A stretch of DNA of 64,000 bases, taken from assembly GCA_949317995.1 (NCBI GenBank), contig OX439038.1, positions 67,842,659 to 67,906,658 on the forward strand, given 5' to 3'. The notes beneath the pieces are model-generated. The model saw only the letters and a program-made list of their open reading frames with translations, made no database searches and had not been told where the DNA came from. The stretch comes from Acholoe squamosa. Taxonomy: Eukaryota; Annelida; Polychaeta; Phyllodocida; Polynoidae. The position numbers and the translations under genes were made by a program. This document shows positions 40,401 to 49,563 of this stretch, one piece after another; position 1 is the stretch's first letter; each line of letters begins with the position of its first letter.

Positions 40401-43400
40401 ATGATCCTTAAAATATCATCTTATCCGAAGATAATATGTGACCCATCAAGGTAAAACACCCCTCCACGGGGGATTTTTAATTCCCCATTTGGAGGGGCAA
40501 AATTACTCTAAAATCATCATAAAAATATGCTTAGCTAATTTTTTATGTAGAATTCAATGGTCTCATCTAAAATGCACCATTTTCAGTAGAAATGGCCTAT
40601 ATTTGGGTGGCAAATCGAACATTTTTCATGAAAAATCAACCTATATGCCTTCCTGGTTGCCATGGCAACCATTTCAATAATCAAAATTTGCAGATTTTTA
40701 TGCCAATTTTCGGGGATATTCACCAAAAACCCAAAACTGAAACCAGAAATGGAAAATTCCTTCTAGATCAAAATCTATGATAAAAATCACCATATTGTTA
40801 CATATCTTTTTTTTTTATGAAAAAGGCTGATTTATTGTGTTTTAGACATTATAATGGTTCAAGGAGGGGTTCTGACATAACTACTGGGGATATCTAAGCC
40901 AATGATATCTCATTTTAAAGATCTTGAGATGAGCTTTGATAACGAATTTCCCTGCTGAGGGGTATTTTTGCTTGCCTGGTCACATATAATTATATGATGA
41001 CGTAGTATATTGTTTACCTGTTGAATATAATGACTCATGCTTCTACACACTGTCCAGTATCATCAACTCAGTGAAGACAGTTTTCTGGGTGTTGTTTGGC
41101 ATGGCAGATGCTGATGTCACGAACCTGGGACAATACCCATTAAGGTAAATAGAAGAAGAATTGATCACCACTAATATCAGAAACCATTAATGATATAATT
41201 TATGTATTCAAAATTTACGCAATATATTTTTCCACTTTCATATAAGGCTTTGTAGGACATAGGACTATGGGGATGGCAACTGAGTCTTAGAATTGAGCTT
41301 TACAGGAAAGGGCCCCCGGGAGGCGCTTTGCGGAGGTGCCTTTTCCTGTGTTGTTTCACATATAGTTAAATGATAGGCTTCATAACAATGGGTATAAACC
41401 TAAGGATGGTAAGGCCACACCAAATAAAATAATTGGTCTATGGATTTTCATCTTTGAAAACTGGACCGGGGGTGAAATTCTTATTTTATTTTTCTAAAAA
41501 AATGTATTTGTCTATGGATTTTCAATATCAAAGATGTGAAGAGCGCAATTTTTTTTCTTTGGCTCCTTTTCTCAAGTTTATGTATTTTGGCCTCTAAATG
41601 CAGCATAGACATTGAAATGTGCAAACCTGACGACCTTTACCGGTCCAATGAGTGGTCTGCTGTTGCTGTACCTTTATTGGTTGACACTGTAAGGACTTTG
41701 CAAAAAAAAAAAAAAAAAATGGCGGAATCCATTGACAAAATATTTTTCAATTAAAGATAAAATTTCCATTTAGGAAAATCAGGAGCGGGAAATCCATAGA
41801 CCAATGTTTTGATTTGGTGTTGCCTTAATAGATGTTTTTTTTAAACAGATTTAACCTTTATTTGGTCTAAGTATAGTGCAGCACAAATCATTATGAAAAT
41901 TTGCAGTATGGTGCAAGGAATAAACATTTTTCAAGAAACCATATAATGATGATTTTCAACAGTATAAAGTAAATGTAGACACACCATAAAAATTTAGTTG
42001 GACAGACCATATAAGGTAGCGATGAGCCATCAGTAAACTGTTGTTATGGCCAACCACTATAATGAACCAGTTTGACATATATTTCGATATAACATTCTTG
42101 TGTGGAGAAAAATGACAAAATTCTTTAAATATTTAACACTCATATACAGCCATTTAAGCCCTTTATACAAACTAAAATGTCTTGGAAATTACACTTTTAT
42201 CTTTAAACAGTTTCACTGAAGGAGTTGGGTTCTGCCTGTTTGCCATTTATAACTGGGTGTCTGTCATCGTATTGCTCAATATGCTCATCGCTATGATGTC
42301 CCGCTCATATGAATTTGTTACTGTAAGTACGAACCTTGATTCGGTTTGTTTGATATTATTTTGTAAAGGATTTCTCATACTGAAAGTTGACCAGTTCTAT
42401 TTATGTCTTCTCTAAATTGATAGAAACGTGAAATAATCTATTGTTCAATAGATGGGTGAGTGGGTGTCATTACATATATCTATCTGATCAAAACATAACT
42501 CCAGAAATCCAATTTATTTATGAGACCACCCCTAGGTCACGCATAATGGTGGCTGGTGCAGTGGGGCTCTGAACTATTGGGAATAAGAAAGCTCAGAAAA
42601 AATCTAATAGATTTGTGGCCAGATGAGGGAAAACATGCCTCCTGGGGGTGAATGGCTTTTTAAGGTTTAAGTCATTGGCTTTAAAATGAGATATCGTGAG
42701 CTAAAATATCTCTGGTAGTTTTGCTGTAATTGCTTGTCTAACCTAGGTAGTTGTGTTGTGTACAACTGACAATGACAAATTAGCTCTAAATTCATTATAT
42801 CCTATCATAAATACCACATAATGCAAAAAATACAGTTTTTCTTTCAGAAGTAACCAAAGGTATTTTTTTTTGTTTTATCATAAAATTGGTTGTACTGGGA
42901 AATTTTTGAGCTCTGTTTTCGGTTCTGTGTTCCTGAAGGAATTAAAAAAAAGTTATTGCAAAAATGTCCATTTAGAATGGTGGAGTCGTTTCCATGGCAA
43001 CCAGAAATTGTCTTATCTGCCAATTATCTATGTTTCCATGGCAACCAAAATTCCAAAAATGGAACATTTTCAGTGGAGATGGAATAATTCTAAGCATACC
43101 AAATGATTCCCCATAAAAAATTGGTCTAAAGCATTTTTGGCATTTTTGATTACTGTTTTATCCATATACTGCCCACTGGTTGCCAAAACCAGTACTAAAA
43201 ATCTCCCCTGGAGGCACGTTTTCCCCCGTTGACCCACAATTTTTGAAAAAATAGAAATAAATCAGGGAATATGTTTTACAGTCAATTTAGTAAAGATATG
43301 ACTTGTATTGTAAGTAGCTACAGATAGGTTAGTATCCTGGGGGGGCAGTAGTAAGGAGCCCCAATCTTTTCTCTTATCAGCGATCTTCTCAAAACTATTT

Positions 43401-45390
43401 ATGTGTGACTAAAATATAGTGTATTATACTGAGACAGGATGATAAGGATTTATAATGATTATATAAATCTATTATCACAACTTTCTCTACCCAGGATGAC
43501 CAAGATGTGGAGTGGAAGTTCTCACTTACTAATCTCTGCATGGACTATATCAAGGACTTCTCCACCCTGCCCCCACCATTTAACATTGTACCCACACCCA
43601 GGTCACTGATTCGCCTCTTCTGTTGCTGCAAGAAAGATACCTCCATTGAGCAAATTGAGGTAAGGCCATTATGTTATAGTCATAGAAAATAGGCTTTCCT
43701 TTACTGTCGTTGGGCATGTCCAATATACACAAGGCATATGCTTTTCCTGAAGGACTTTCGGTCTTGTAGATTTTCTTATAAAGGAGGATGAATTAATGTT
43801 ACATTCATTGTAAGAGGTATGTATAATTTGGGTTTCTTTGTTATTTTCAATGACAAAGTCACTGTAAGACTCTAACCCTGCCTTCAGGTTTATGACAACA
43901 GTGGTATTCAGATGGACTACATAGAAAACACGAATATCAGCAGAGATTCCTTGTTCTCCAGATTACCTGAAGAAGGCGCCACCGGGCCGTTAACATACAA
44001 AGTAAGTAAATTTCCATATCAAACTACCCGTGGCCTTGATATCAACATGAATATCAACCTTTATAACATGATACTGTTTGTTTCCAGTTACCCGACCGAC
44101 CCTAGCAGAACAGGGCCTACCCAGGAATTCTTTTTTTATTTTGGGAATTTTTGACATTTTTGGGGAATGTTTAGGTATTTTTTCCCGTAATTTTCAGGAT
44201 ATTTTATAAATTTTTCGGGGAGCTCATATAGGCCCTCATCCATTAGTAAACGGGTCATAACAGTCATTCATATCTTTTACATAATATTATGTTTCACATT
44301 TGTTATGTTTTTAATATATCTACTGTAAAATGTCTGCCAAAACATTTCTCTACAAAATCGTAGCTATAATATGTAAAGTATTTATTAGACCTGGATTATT
44401 GCCATCCATGGTGCATGGTAGACATGCTTCAGTTCTCGTTCGATAGAGCTTATTTCAAAAAGGGATTTGTAAAAATGAAAGAATAGAAAACGAAAATTTT
44501 AATGACATTCTATACTTCATCTCTATTCCAGACTGTCATTAAAAGGGTTCTTAATAGGTATATCGAGCAAATGGTGCTCACATCCTCCGTAGGTAAGTCC
44601 CATCTTGTGATGTAAGATACAATGTGTAGCCAGAATGGCATTTAAATTAGATACTCGGTCTACACATGCTTGTATAAGAAATTTTACAGTTTAGCCCCTG
44701 CATAGGCCCGTGGCATTGTACGATTTTGATTATACATTGGCAAATGGACAACGATTCAATTGGGCAGTAGGGCACTCTCCCAGAATGCCTTGGCCACGAA
44801 ATCCAAATGATCAATTTTCTTTATTCATAAGGGTGGAATCAAAACAATTATTTTCTCTCTTATAGAATTACTGCTGAGAGTGATATTTATAAAATGATTG
44901 AGCGATGGGACTTTAAAGGTGCTGGCTTGTTAATTAATAACTATGTAGGAAACAATAGATTACCTGCGTTGATTTGTGACAATAGGCATTATGTAGGGTC
45001 TTCTCTGTGTTGCTAGGTATGGCCTAATGTACAGTTGCATACTTTTCAGTGAAGAATGAGGAATTAAAACAGGATCTGTCAAGCTTCAGATTTGAAATTC
45101 TTGGTCACATTAAGGAGAGTTTAGAGACAACAAGATCCAGTATGAGGGACATGGAGTCCAGACAAGATAGAATGGAGCAAAACCTGGCACAACTCACTGA
45201 GAAGCTCACCCAACTGGTGTCTATCATGTCCTCCTCTGGTTATTGTAAGGAGATGAGGCCAAGCATGAGGGGTGGGAGAAGTGAACGATGTGGAGAGGCA
45301 GCAGGAGAAGGAGGAATGGGGTATGAAAGTACTGATGAAAAAGAAGCAGAGGGAAATGAAGATTCAGAATACAGCAATACTCATCTATGA
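31896..45390 (+). CDS. TRPC: TRPC-type cation channel gene, 18 visible exons
   Basis: Exons: 31,896-32,054; 32,738-32,973; 34,335-34,445; 35,599-35,740; 35,921-36,100; 36,497-36,661; 36,946-37,097; 37,253-37,356; 37,801-37,940; 38,179-38,278; 39,106-39,257; 40,079-40,233; 41,058-41,144; 42,211-42,322; 43,495-43,659; 43,888-44,001; 44,532-44,592; 45,050-45,390. Reading phases match across every junction and give 891 codons. Order: ankyrin repeats, linker helices, six membrane segments, pore, TRP box (EWKF) and a C-terminal coiled coil. Canonical TRPC channels are Ca2+-permeable, act in the plasma membrane and respond to phospholipase C signalling. The start codon exon is not identified. One junction uses a weak AAG/GTCTGT donor at 37,940. 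Family assignment is firm; subtype is not. Confidence 0.93.
33125..33205. mobile_element. Half copy of the foldback element at 38.3 kb
   Basis: CACTGAAAACCCGGAAGG, then GTCAGTGGTGACGACTTTAGG, matches one arm of the palindrome at 38,298-38,603, with changes. Confidence 0.6.
34648..34830. repeat. Interspersed repeat, copy 2
   Basis: Shares ordered blocks TGGAGGGTCTTGC, GAGGAAGAACCTCT, ATGGAAAATA and GTGCACGTTT with 7,672-7,830 on the same strand. Confidence 0.5.
35140..35285 (+). mobile_element. Probable LINE 3' tail
   Basis: A CCCCCGGGGGTTGGCCGGCC block, then GGAAAATAATTTGAAATTGG, ends in TTGAACTTGAACTTG. GC palindrome, AATAA-type signal and short TTGAAC repeats are typical of 3' ends of invertebrate non-LTR elements. 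No coding part is attached. Confidence 0.4.
35599..38278 (+). other. TRPC: TRPC linker and S1-S3 exons 4-10
   Basis: They encode the linker (LGLASEAYISLNSADPVLTA), FGRLPRLKLAVHYEEKK, then S1 (NILMFVAILILYPLLVFCYW), S2 (YLIFLFFIITYSL), a short hydrophobic segment (YLLCVCIIV) and S3 (FLLLQCYLAAFATHYVG), ending in LNNRTQEAMTKIYWLNA. The order and spacing follow TRPC channels. Confidence 0.88.
37425..37640. repeat. Array of TATAAGCYGCAC words
   Basis: Variants of GTATAAGCTGCACC and TATATAAGCCGCACC occur about six times within 200 bp, all on the plus strand, inside a TRPC intron. Such subterminal repeats are usual in non-autonomous DNA transposons; the ends are not resolved. Confidence 0.55.
38298..38603. 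mobile_element. Near-perfect ~306-bp palindrome (foldback element)
   Basis: The left arm, CACTGAAAACCTAGAAGTTC, pairs with the right arm ending in its exact reverse complement. Pairing continues almost to the centre near 38,450 through GACTTTAGGTCGTCA-type words. It lies in the TRPC intron between exons 10 and 11. Confidence 0.85.
39392..39615. mobile_element. MITE with ACACTGTAAAA ends
   Basis: Left TTACACTGTAAAAG and right TTTTTTACAGTGTATTAA are inverted, about 224 bp apart, with no coding region. It directly abuts the next element. Confidence 0.6.
39627..39754. mobile_element. Palindromic 128-bp MITE
   Basis: AGGGCCGCATCCACTGCAGG pairs with AGGGTCGCATTCACTGCCGA read from the other end, with arms of about 52 bp around a short A/T centre. 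Confidence 0.75.
40434..40990. mobile_element. MITE family B, copy 1 (about 555 bp)
   Basis: Left end TATGTGACCCATCAAGG...AACACCCCTC and right end, reversed, TATGTGACCAGGCAAGC...AATACCCCTC form ~30-bp terminal repeats next to a TA-rich target. It contains GTTGCCATGGCAACC in the middle. Related copies lie at 42,640-43,245 and, inverted, at 48,784-49,393. Confidence 0.8.
41410..41827. mobile_element. MITE with TAAGGC-ACACCAAAT ends (418 bp)
   Basis: Left TAAGGCCACACCAAAT...TTGGTCTATGGATTT and right, reversed, TAAGGCAACACCAAAT...TTGGTCTATGGATTT give ~40-bp terminal repeats. A poly-A run near 41,701 is internal. No coding region. Confidence 0.8.
42640..43245. mobile_element. MITE family B, diverged copy 2
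   Basis: Shares TTTCCATGGCAACCA (twice here), AACATTTTCAGT and AAAAATCTCCCCTGGAGGCA-like end words with the elements at 40.4 and 48.8 kb. It is older and its ends are worn. Confidence 0.5.
43495..45390 (+). other. TRPC: TRPC TRP-domain and C-terminal exons 15-18
   Basis: DDQDVEWKFSLTNLCMDYI is the TRP domain with EWKF. It is followed by the Pro-rich TLPPPFNIVPTPRS typical of TRPC, a Cys-rich stretch (LIRLFCCCKK), and a last exon with a coiled coil (NEELKQDLSSFRFEILGHI then repeated Glu/Arg/Leu heptads to ~45,230) and a Gly/Glu-rich tail. Confidence 0.9.
44085..44240. repeat. Interspersed repeat with GTTTCCAGTTACC head, copy 1
   Basis: GTTTCCAGTTACCCGACCGA...CCTAGCAGAACAGGGC followed by T-rich DNA recurs at 58,691-58,745. 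Ends and family are unknown. Confidence 0.5.
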
Positions 45391-45747
45391 GCAAAATATA
45401 GATAGTTGCTTCATATACTTTGTATACCATGATGATGGTATTTATGGAAAGTTGGAGACACACACATAAAAAGATTATGGTGAGAGACAAAGCTCTTTAA
45501 ATCTTTAAATGCGTTTACAATTTAAAGTCTTACGCAGGAAGACACAGGAAACTATGATGAACTGCTAAATCAACATTGCACATTATGAGACGCACATGGT
45601 TATGATAGCACAACGAGTATACATGATTCACCTTTACCTGGAACCTTACTGGCGTGATTTAGAGACATATGAATTAAAAAAATGTCCAAAACTATCAGAA
45701 ACTGTTAATCATTATGTACATGTATTAGATACTTCCATAAAAGTCTT

Positions 45748-47346
45748 TACCCAGGTAGCAAAGGTGGTGTGGCCCTACTGTGGCCCACACTTCATTTGGT
45801 GTGGCTTCCGATGTGGGCTGCAATGGGCTAACTGATGGGCTGCTGACAGTTTCTGTCCTTAGTGAGGTGTGTGGGCCACACTGGGCTAACCAATATGGGC
45901 ACAGATAAGTCTCGGAGTGGGTTTGGGTTTTTGGTGTGGCTGAAAGTGGGCTGCCCACTTTGATCACATGGCGTCATCTGGTCAAAATTTATCATTTTTG
46001 GGTCAACATGGGTTTTTGGTGTGGATGAAAGTGGGCTGACCACTTTGATCAGGTGGCGCCATCTGGGATAGATATTATAGAAAATCTATTTTTTCCTCAT
46101 TTTCTAAAGTTTTGAACCCTGAAAATGCTCTGCTAGCCTCCAGGTGCCAGCCCCTCCCCTTGGACTCCATAGTTGGAGGGAGACTAAACATACAGTAGTA
46201 CTCTCACCATCATCATAATACAGTAGAACCATCAATTCAAAATTAGTTGGCCAAGGCATGTCTACCAGACCTAGTCCAGTACCATGCTAGTCTTCAAGTC
46301 CATAGTGCCTCCCAATGCTTGCTTGCTTTGAATTTAAACCTCACCTATGTGCCTCAAGGACACGTCGAGGGTGAGAGGTCCCGTGGCGTGAAACCCGGAC
46401 CCGTACACTAGAGGGAGCTAAGGTAGAAATCACGCCCCTACACATTTACCGAGGCAATGGTTCTTTAACATCCGTCACTACATAGGCATAGTGAGAGATG
46501 GACAGGCCTGTTTTAAGTCATTTGTCTGCCATGACCGCCGAGAGACTTTCCAGCACAGCCTAGCCAGAGCAGGGAGGAACTCAAACGACACCTTACGGCG
46601 ACGTTTGGAACCACCACTATGCACCGGCCGGGCCGGGAACCGAACCCATGACCTTACGGCCTGTGAGCGGACGCGCTACCGACTGCGCCACGCCTCCCGG
46701 CTCGCCTCCCAATGGGTAGTATACTATATAAAATATAAAATGATTACCACAGAAATGGGGTAGTCACATTAAAAACTGCTGACATCACCTAACTTTGCAC
46801 ATTTCAAATGTATTTTGCCAGTAGACCCAAACTCTGAGAAAATTTGTGTATTGTTATTATTTTGTATGATTCATTAGCCTATTTCTGTTATATCATACTA
46901 AAGAAAATCAATACTGACATGGGGGGAAAGCTGTAAATCAGACATAGTGGAGTCATCTAGTGTCAAAGTTCAGAACTCCCAGGTCAATATGCCTTGTGCA
47001 AACCCATCCTCAGCCCTGTCTGGGGAATTATCTTTGGAACTGATCTATGCCTGATTTGGGGTGCCCACTTTGAAACCAATCTGTGCCCAAAGTGTTTGCC
47101 CATTTTGAAGCTGCTCTGTGCCCAAATCAGTTAGCCTTATTTGGCCCACACAACTTGCTGAGGACAAAAACTGTCAGGAGCCCAACAGTCTTAGGTCAGT
47201 TTGCCCTATTAGGGCAACCCAATGTGGCCCTGACTGGAAACCCACCATTTGCCCAACCTAAAACCATGAATAGTATTCTGCCCGCTTTGAACCAGCTTAT
47301 CTGAGCTAAAACTGAATTGGCCCTAAGTAGGCTTGCTACATGGGTA
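45748..47346. mobile_element. 1.6-kb foldback MITE carrying a SINE
   Basis: The outer ends TTACCCAGGTAGCAA and (reversed) TTACCCATGTAGCAA lie 1.6 kb apart. Similarity between arms continues inward for about 250-300 bp, through GACAGTTTCTGTCCTTAG / GACAGTTTTTGTCCTCAG and repeated TGGGCACAGA words. No transposase frame is seen. A SINE sits between the arms at 46,318-46,703. Confidence 0.75.
46318..46703 (-). mobile_element. tRNA-derived SINE with 11-bp target duplication
   Basis: On the minus strand the head has box A (TGGCGCAGTCGGTAGCGC) and box B (GGTTCGGTTCC) of a tRNA promoter, then a ~280-bp body, and a tail ending AAGCAAGCAAG. It is flanked by perfect copies of GCCTCCCAATG at 46,307-46,317 and 46,704-46,714. 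The head is not a functional tRNA: no full cloverleaf is evident. Confidence 0.88.
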
Positions 47347-48783
47347 ATGAGCACCTTCTGTAAAGTGAAACAGAATGGAGACGCAATGTTTAAACACTAT
47401 TGCAGACTGCTATTGTGATAGAATTAAACCTAATTTTCAAATTTAAGGATGGATAATCCTATCAGACTTACACGCCTTTAGACGTCTGTTTAGAACAGAA
47501 CTTTTGCTATATATAGAACAGCGATACAAAGAAGATTAAGTGCAGAGTGTCGTCAGACTAACCTCTTTGTATTAAGATCTTTACATAATCAATACAGTAT
47601 AAATCACTTTATTTCTTGGCACACCTATGACATCAAGTAGCCTGGAGCCGAAGGAGCTGTAGCAACATTTGCAGAATTAACAGAAGGAACAGCCTCGGCA
47701 TACTGTCTTGCATTATTGACAAATGCAGCTTAATAAGCGTCACAGTAGCCATTGCTGTTTTGTTCACATTGCCCTCATAAAAACCCTCAGCTTAAACAAC
47801 ATCCTTCAAAGAGACGCTCCAGCTCATGTGGCTTTTGAATAATAAGCCTCCTTCTATCTGGAGAGAATGATATAATAAATGGCGAAATGTGATTATAATA
47901 AATGTTCACTGATCAATCATTAAAGGTCTGTATTCATTAACTCAATTCACCCCCACCACCCCTTCTTTAACTTTATTTAACACCTTTGTCTGCTTGAAAA
48001 CTAAAACAGTCTAAAACAGTCAATCATTGCCACCGGTTGCCTGAGCTCCTCTTTTCCTTTTATTAAGAGTTTTATTGACTGATCTACTACATGTTGTAGT
48101 GATAATAAAAGTCAGTCAACTATGAGTCTTGATAATTTTCATTTGTATCTTATAGAAAAATATATACAAAATAAAAGAAAGGAGACAAGCAAGGATGATA
48201 CTAACCCACAACACAATAACCGTTAATACTGTAAATCCGTCGTTCCATTTGTTTTTGTTATAGTTACCAACACATAATTCAGAAAATTACTGCATTTTTC
48301 TCAATAAGACTGACTAGTTTTCCTTAGAACAAGGGGTTATAGGTAACACATTTATGAGGGCAGCGTGTCGAGCTAGTGGAGATCTGGCTTATGGCCATAC
48401 ATCCAATGCCTGATAGATGTAAACAGCCCATTATTTGTCCAAACCTGTACTCATATTACCAGGTAGCACATCTGTATAGTACCATATACATGCTGGCAAT
48501 AACACAAAAGATTAATAATTCCAAGTGTTAAGATTGAATCCCTACCACGATTAGGGGGAGTAGTCATTTATGATGGGAGGAGGGGGCGCTCATTAGCACA
48601 GAGATAACCAAAGGGGGATAAGGTGGGTGCCCATGGGTGGGCATCTGGGTCTTCTCTCTATTTTCTATCTGAAAATTCACACTTTCCAGGCTCTCTAAGA
48701 TCTTTATCATTTTCCCCCATATGTTCTTTTAGGTTCTTACTTGTTAATGCTTGAAACAATCTTTTTTTTCAAGTTTTGATGAA
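47347..48783. other. Intergenic stretch
   Basis: No gene, RNA or clear repeat is recognised between the foldback element and MITE family B copy 3. Confidence 0.6.
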
Positions 48784-49393
48784 ATGTGACCAGGCAAGCA
48801 AAAACACCCCTCTGCTGGGAAATTCATTATCAAAGTTCATGTCAAGATCTTTAAAATGAGACATCATTGGGTTAGATATTCCTACTAGTTATGTCAGAAC
48901 CCCTCTTTGAACATAGGACGTTATCGATGATTAAGCTCTAAATACATTATAAACCGTAATAAACCGTAAAAACCATTTTCTATAATAATGTCTAAAAACA
49001 CAATAAATCAACCTTTTTGATTAAAATACATAGTAATATGGGGATTTTTATCATAGATTTTGATCTATAAGGAATTTTCCATTTCTGTTTTCAGTTTTGG
49101 GTTTTAAGGAGTATCCCCAAAAATTGGCAAAAAAAAACTGCAAATTTTGATTATTGGAATGGTTGCCATGGCAACCAGGAACAGGCATATAGGTTGATTT
49201 CTCATGACAAATGTTCATTTTACCATCCAAGTATGGGTCATTTCTACCGGAAATGGTGCATCTTATATGAATTCTGTATCAGAAATTAGCCTTATGTATT
49301 TTTACGATGATTTTAGAGTAATTTTACCCTCCAATGCCCCCTGGTGGCCAAATGGGGAATTAAAAATCCCCCTGTGGAGGGGTTTTCTACAAA
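48784..49393. mobile_element. MITE family B, copy 3, inverted
   Basis: Starts ATGTGACCAGGCAAGCAAAA and ends near CCCCTGTGGAGGGGTTTT. Blocks GTTGCCATGGCAACCAGG and GATTTTTATCATAGATTTTG match copy 1 on the other strand. It ends about 170 bp before the ATG of the secreted-protein gene, just upstream of its TATA box. Confidence 0.75.
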
Positions 49394-49471
49394 TATTTGT
49401 CCCACACAGTGAGCAACAAAATGGTGTGCTATGCTCCTCATATCCATAAAGAGCGACCCCTCCCAGCTAGT

Positions 49472-49478
49472 TATAAAT
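49472..49478 (+). promoter_or_regulatory. TATA box of the secreted-protein gene
   Basis: TATAAAT lies about 92 bp before the ATG at 49,564, leaving room for a ~60-bp 5' leader. Confidence 0.55.
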
Positions 49479-49563
49479 GATCAGTCTATAAGAATTGGAT
49501 CTTACCACCACTAAGACTTAGCAGTGGCAGGTAGAGCTTACCACCATTTCATTTCGGACAAAC

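Larger units (their letters stand above)
39106..42322 (+). other. TRPC: TRPC S4, S5, pore and S6 exons 11-14
   Basis: S4 is in YEGLFAVANILSFSRLSYLL, the TRPC signature. S5 is FTAIFLLFVLAFLVAMHNLF. The pore helix is SVKTVFWVLFGMADADV, where the TRPC FW pair is kept. S6 is FAIYNWVSVIVLLNMLIAMM. An Asp/Glu cluster follows S5 (SREPPNEDF). Confidence 0.9.

Noticed and set aside
45224-45490. Minus-strand frame over the last TRPC exon
   Set aside because: It lies opposite the coiled-coil-coding exon and shows no independent signal.
46634-46703. Functional tRNA gene
   Set aside because: Boxes A and B are present but it continues into a SINE body with target duplications and no clear cloverleaf.
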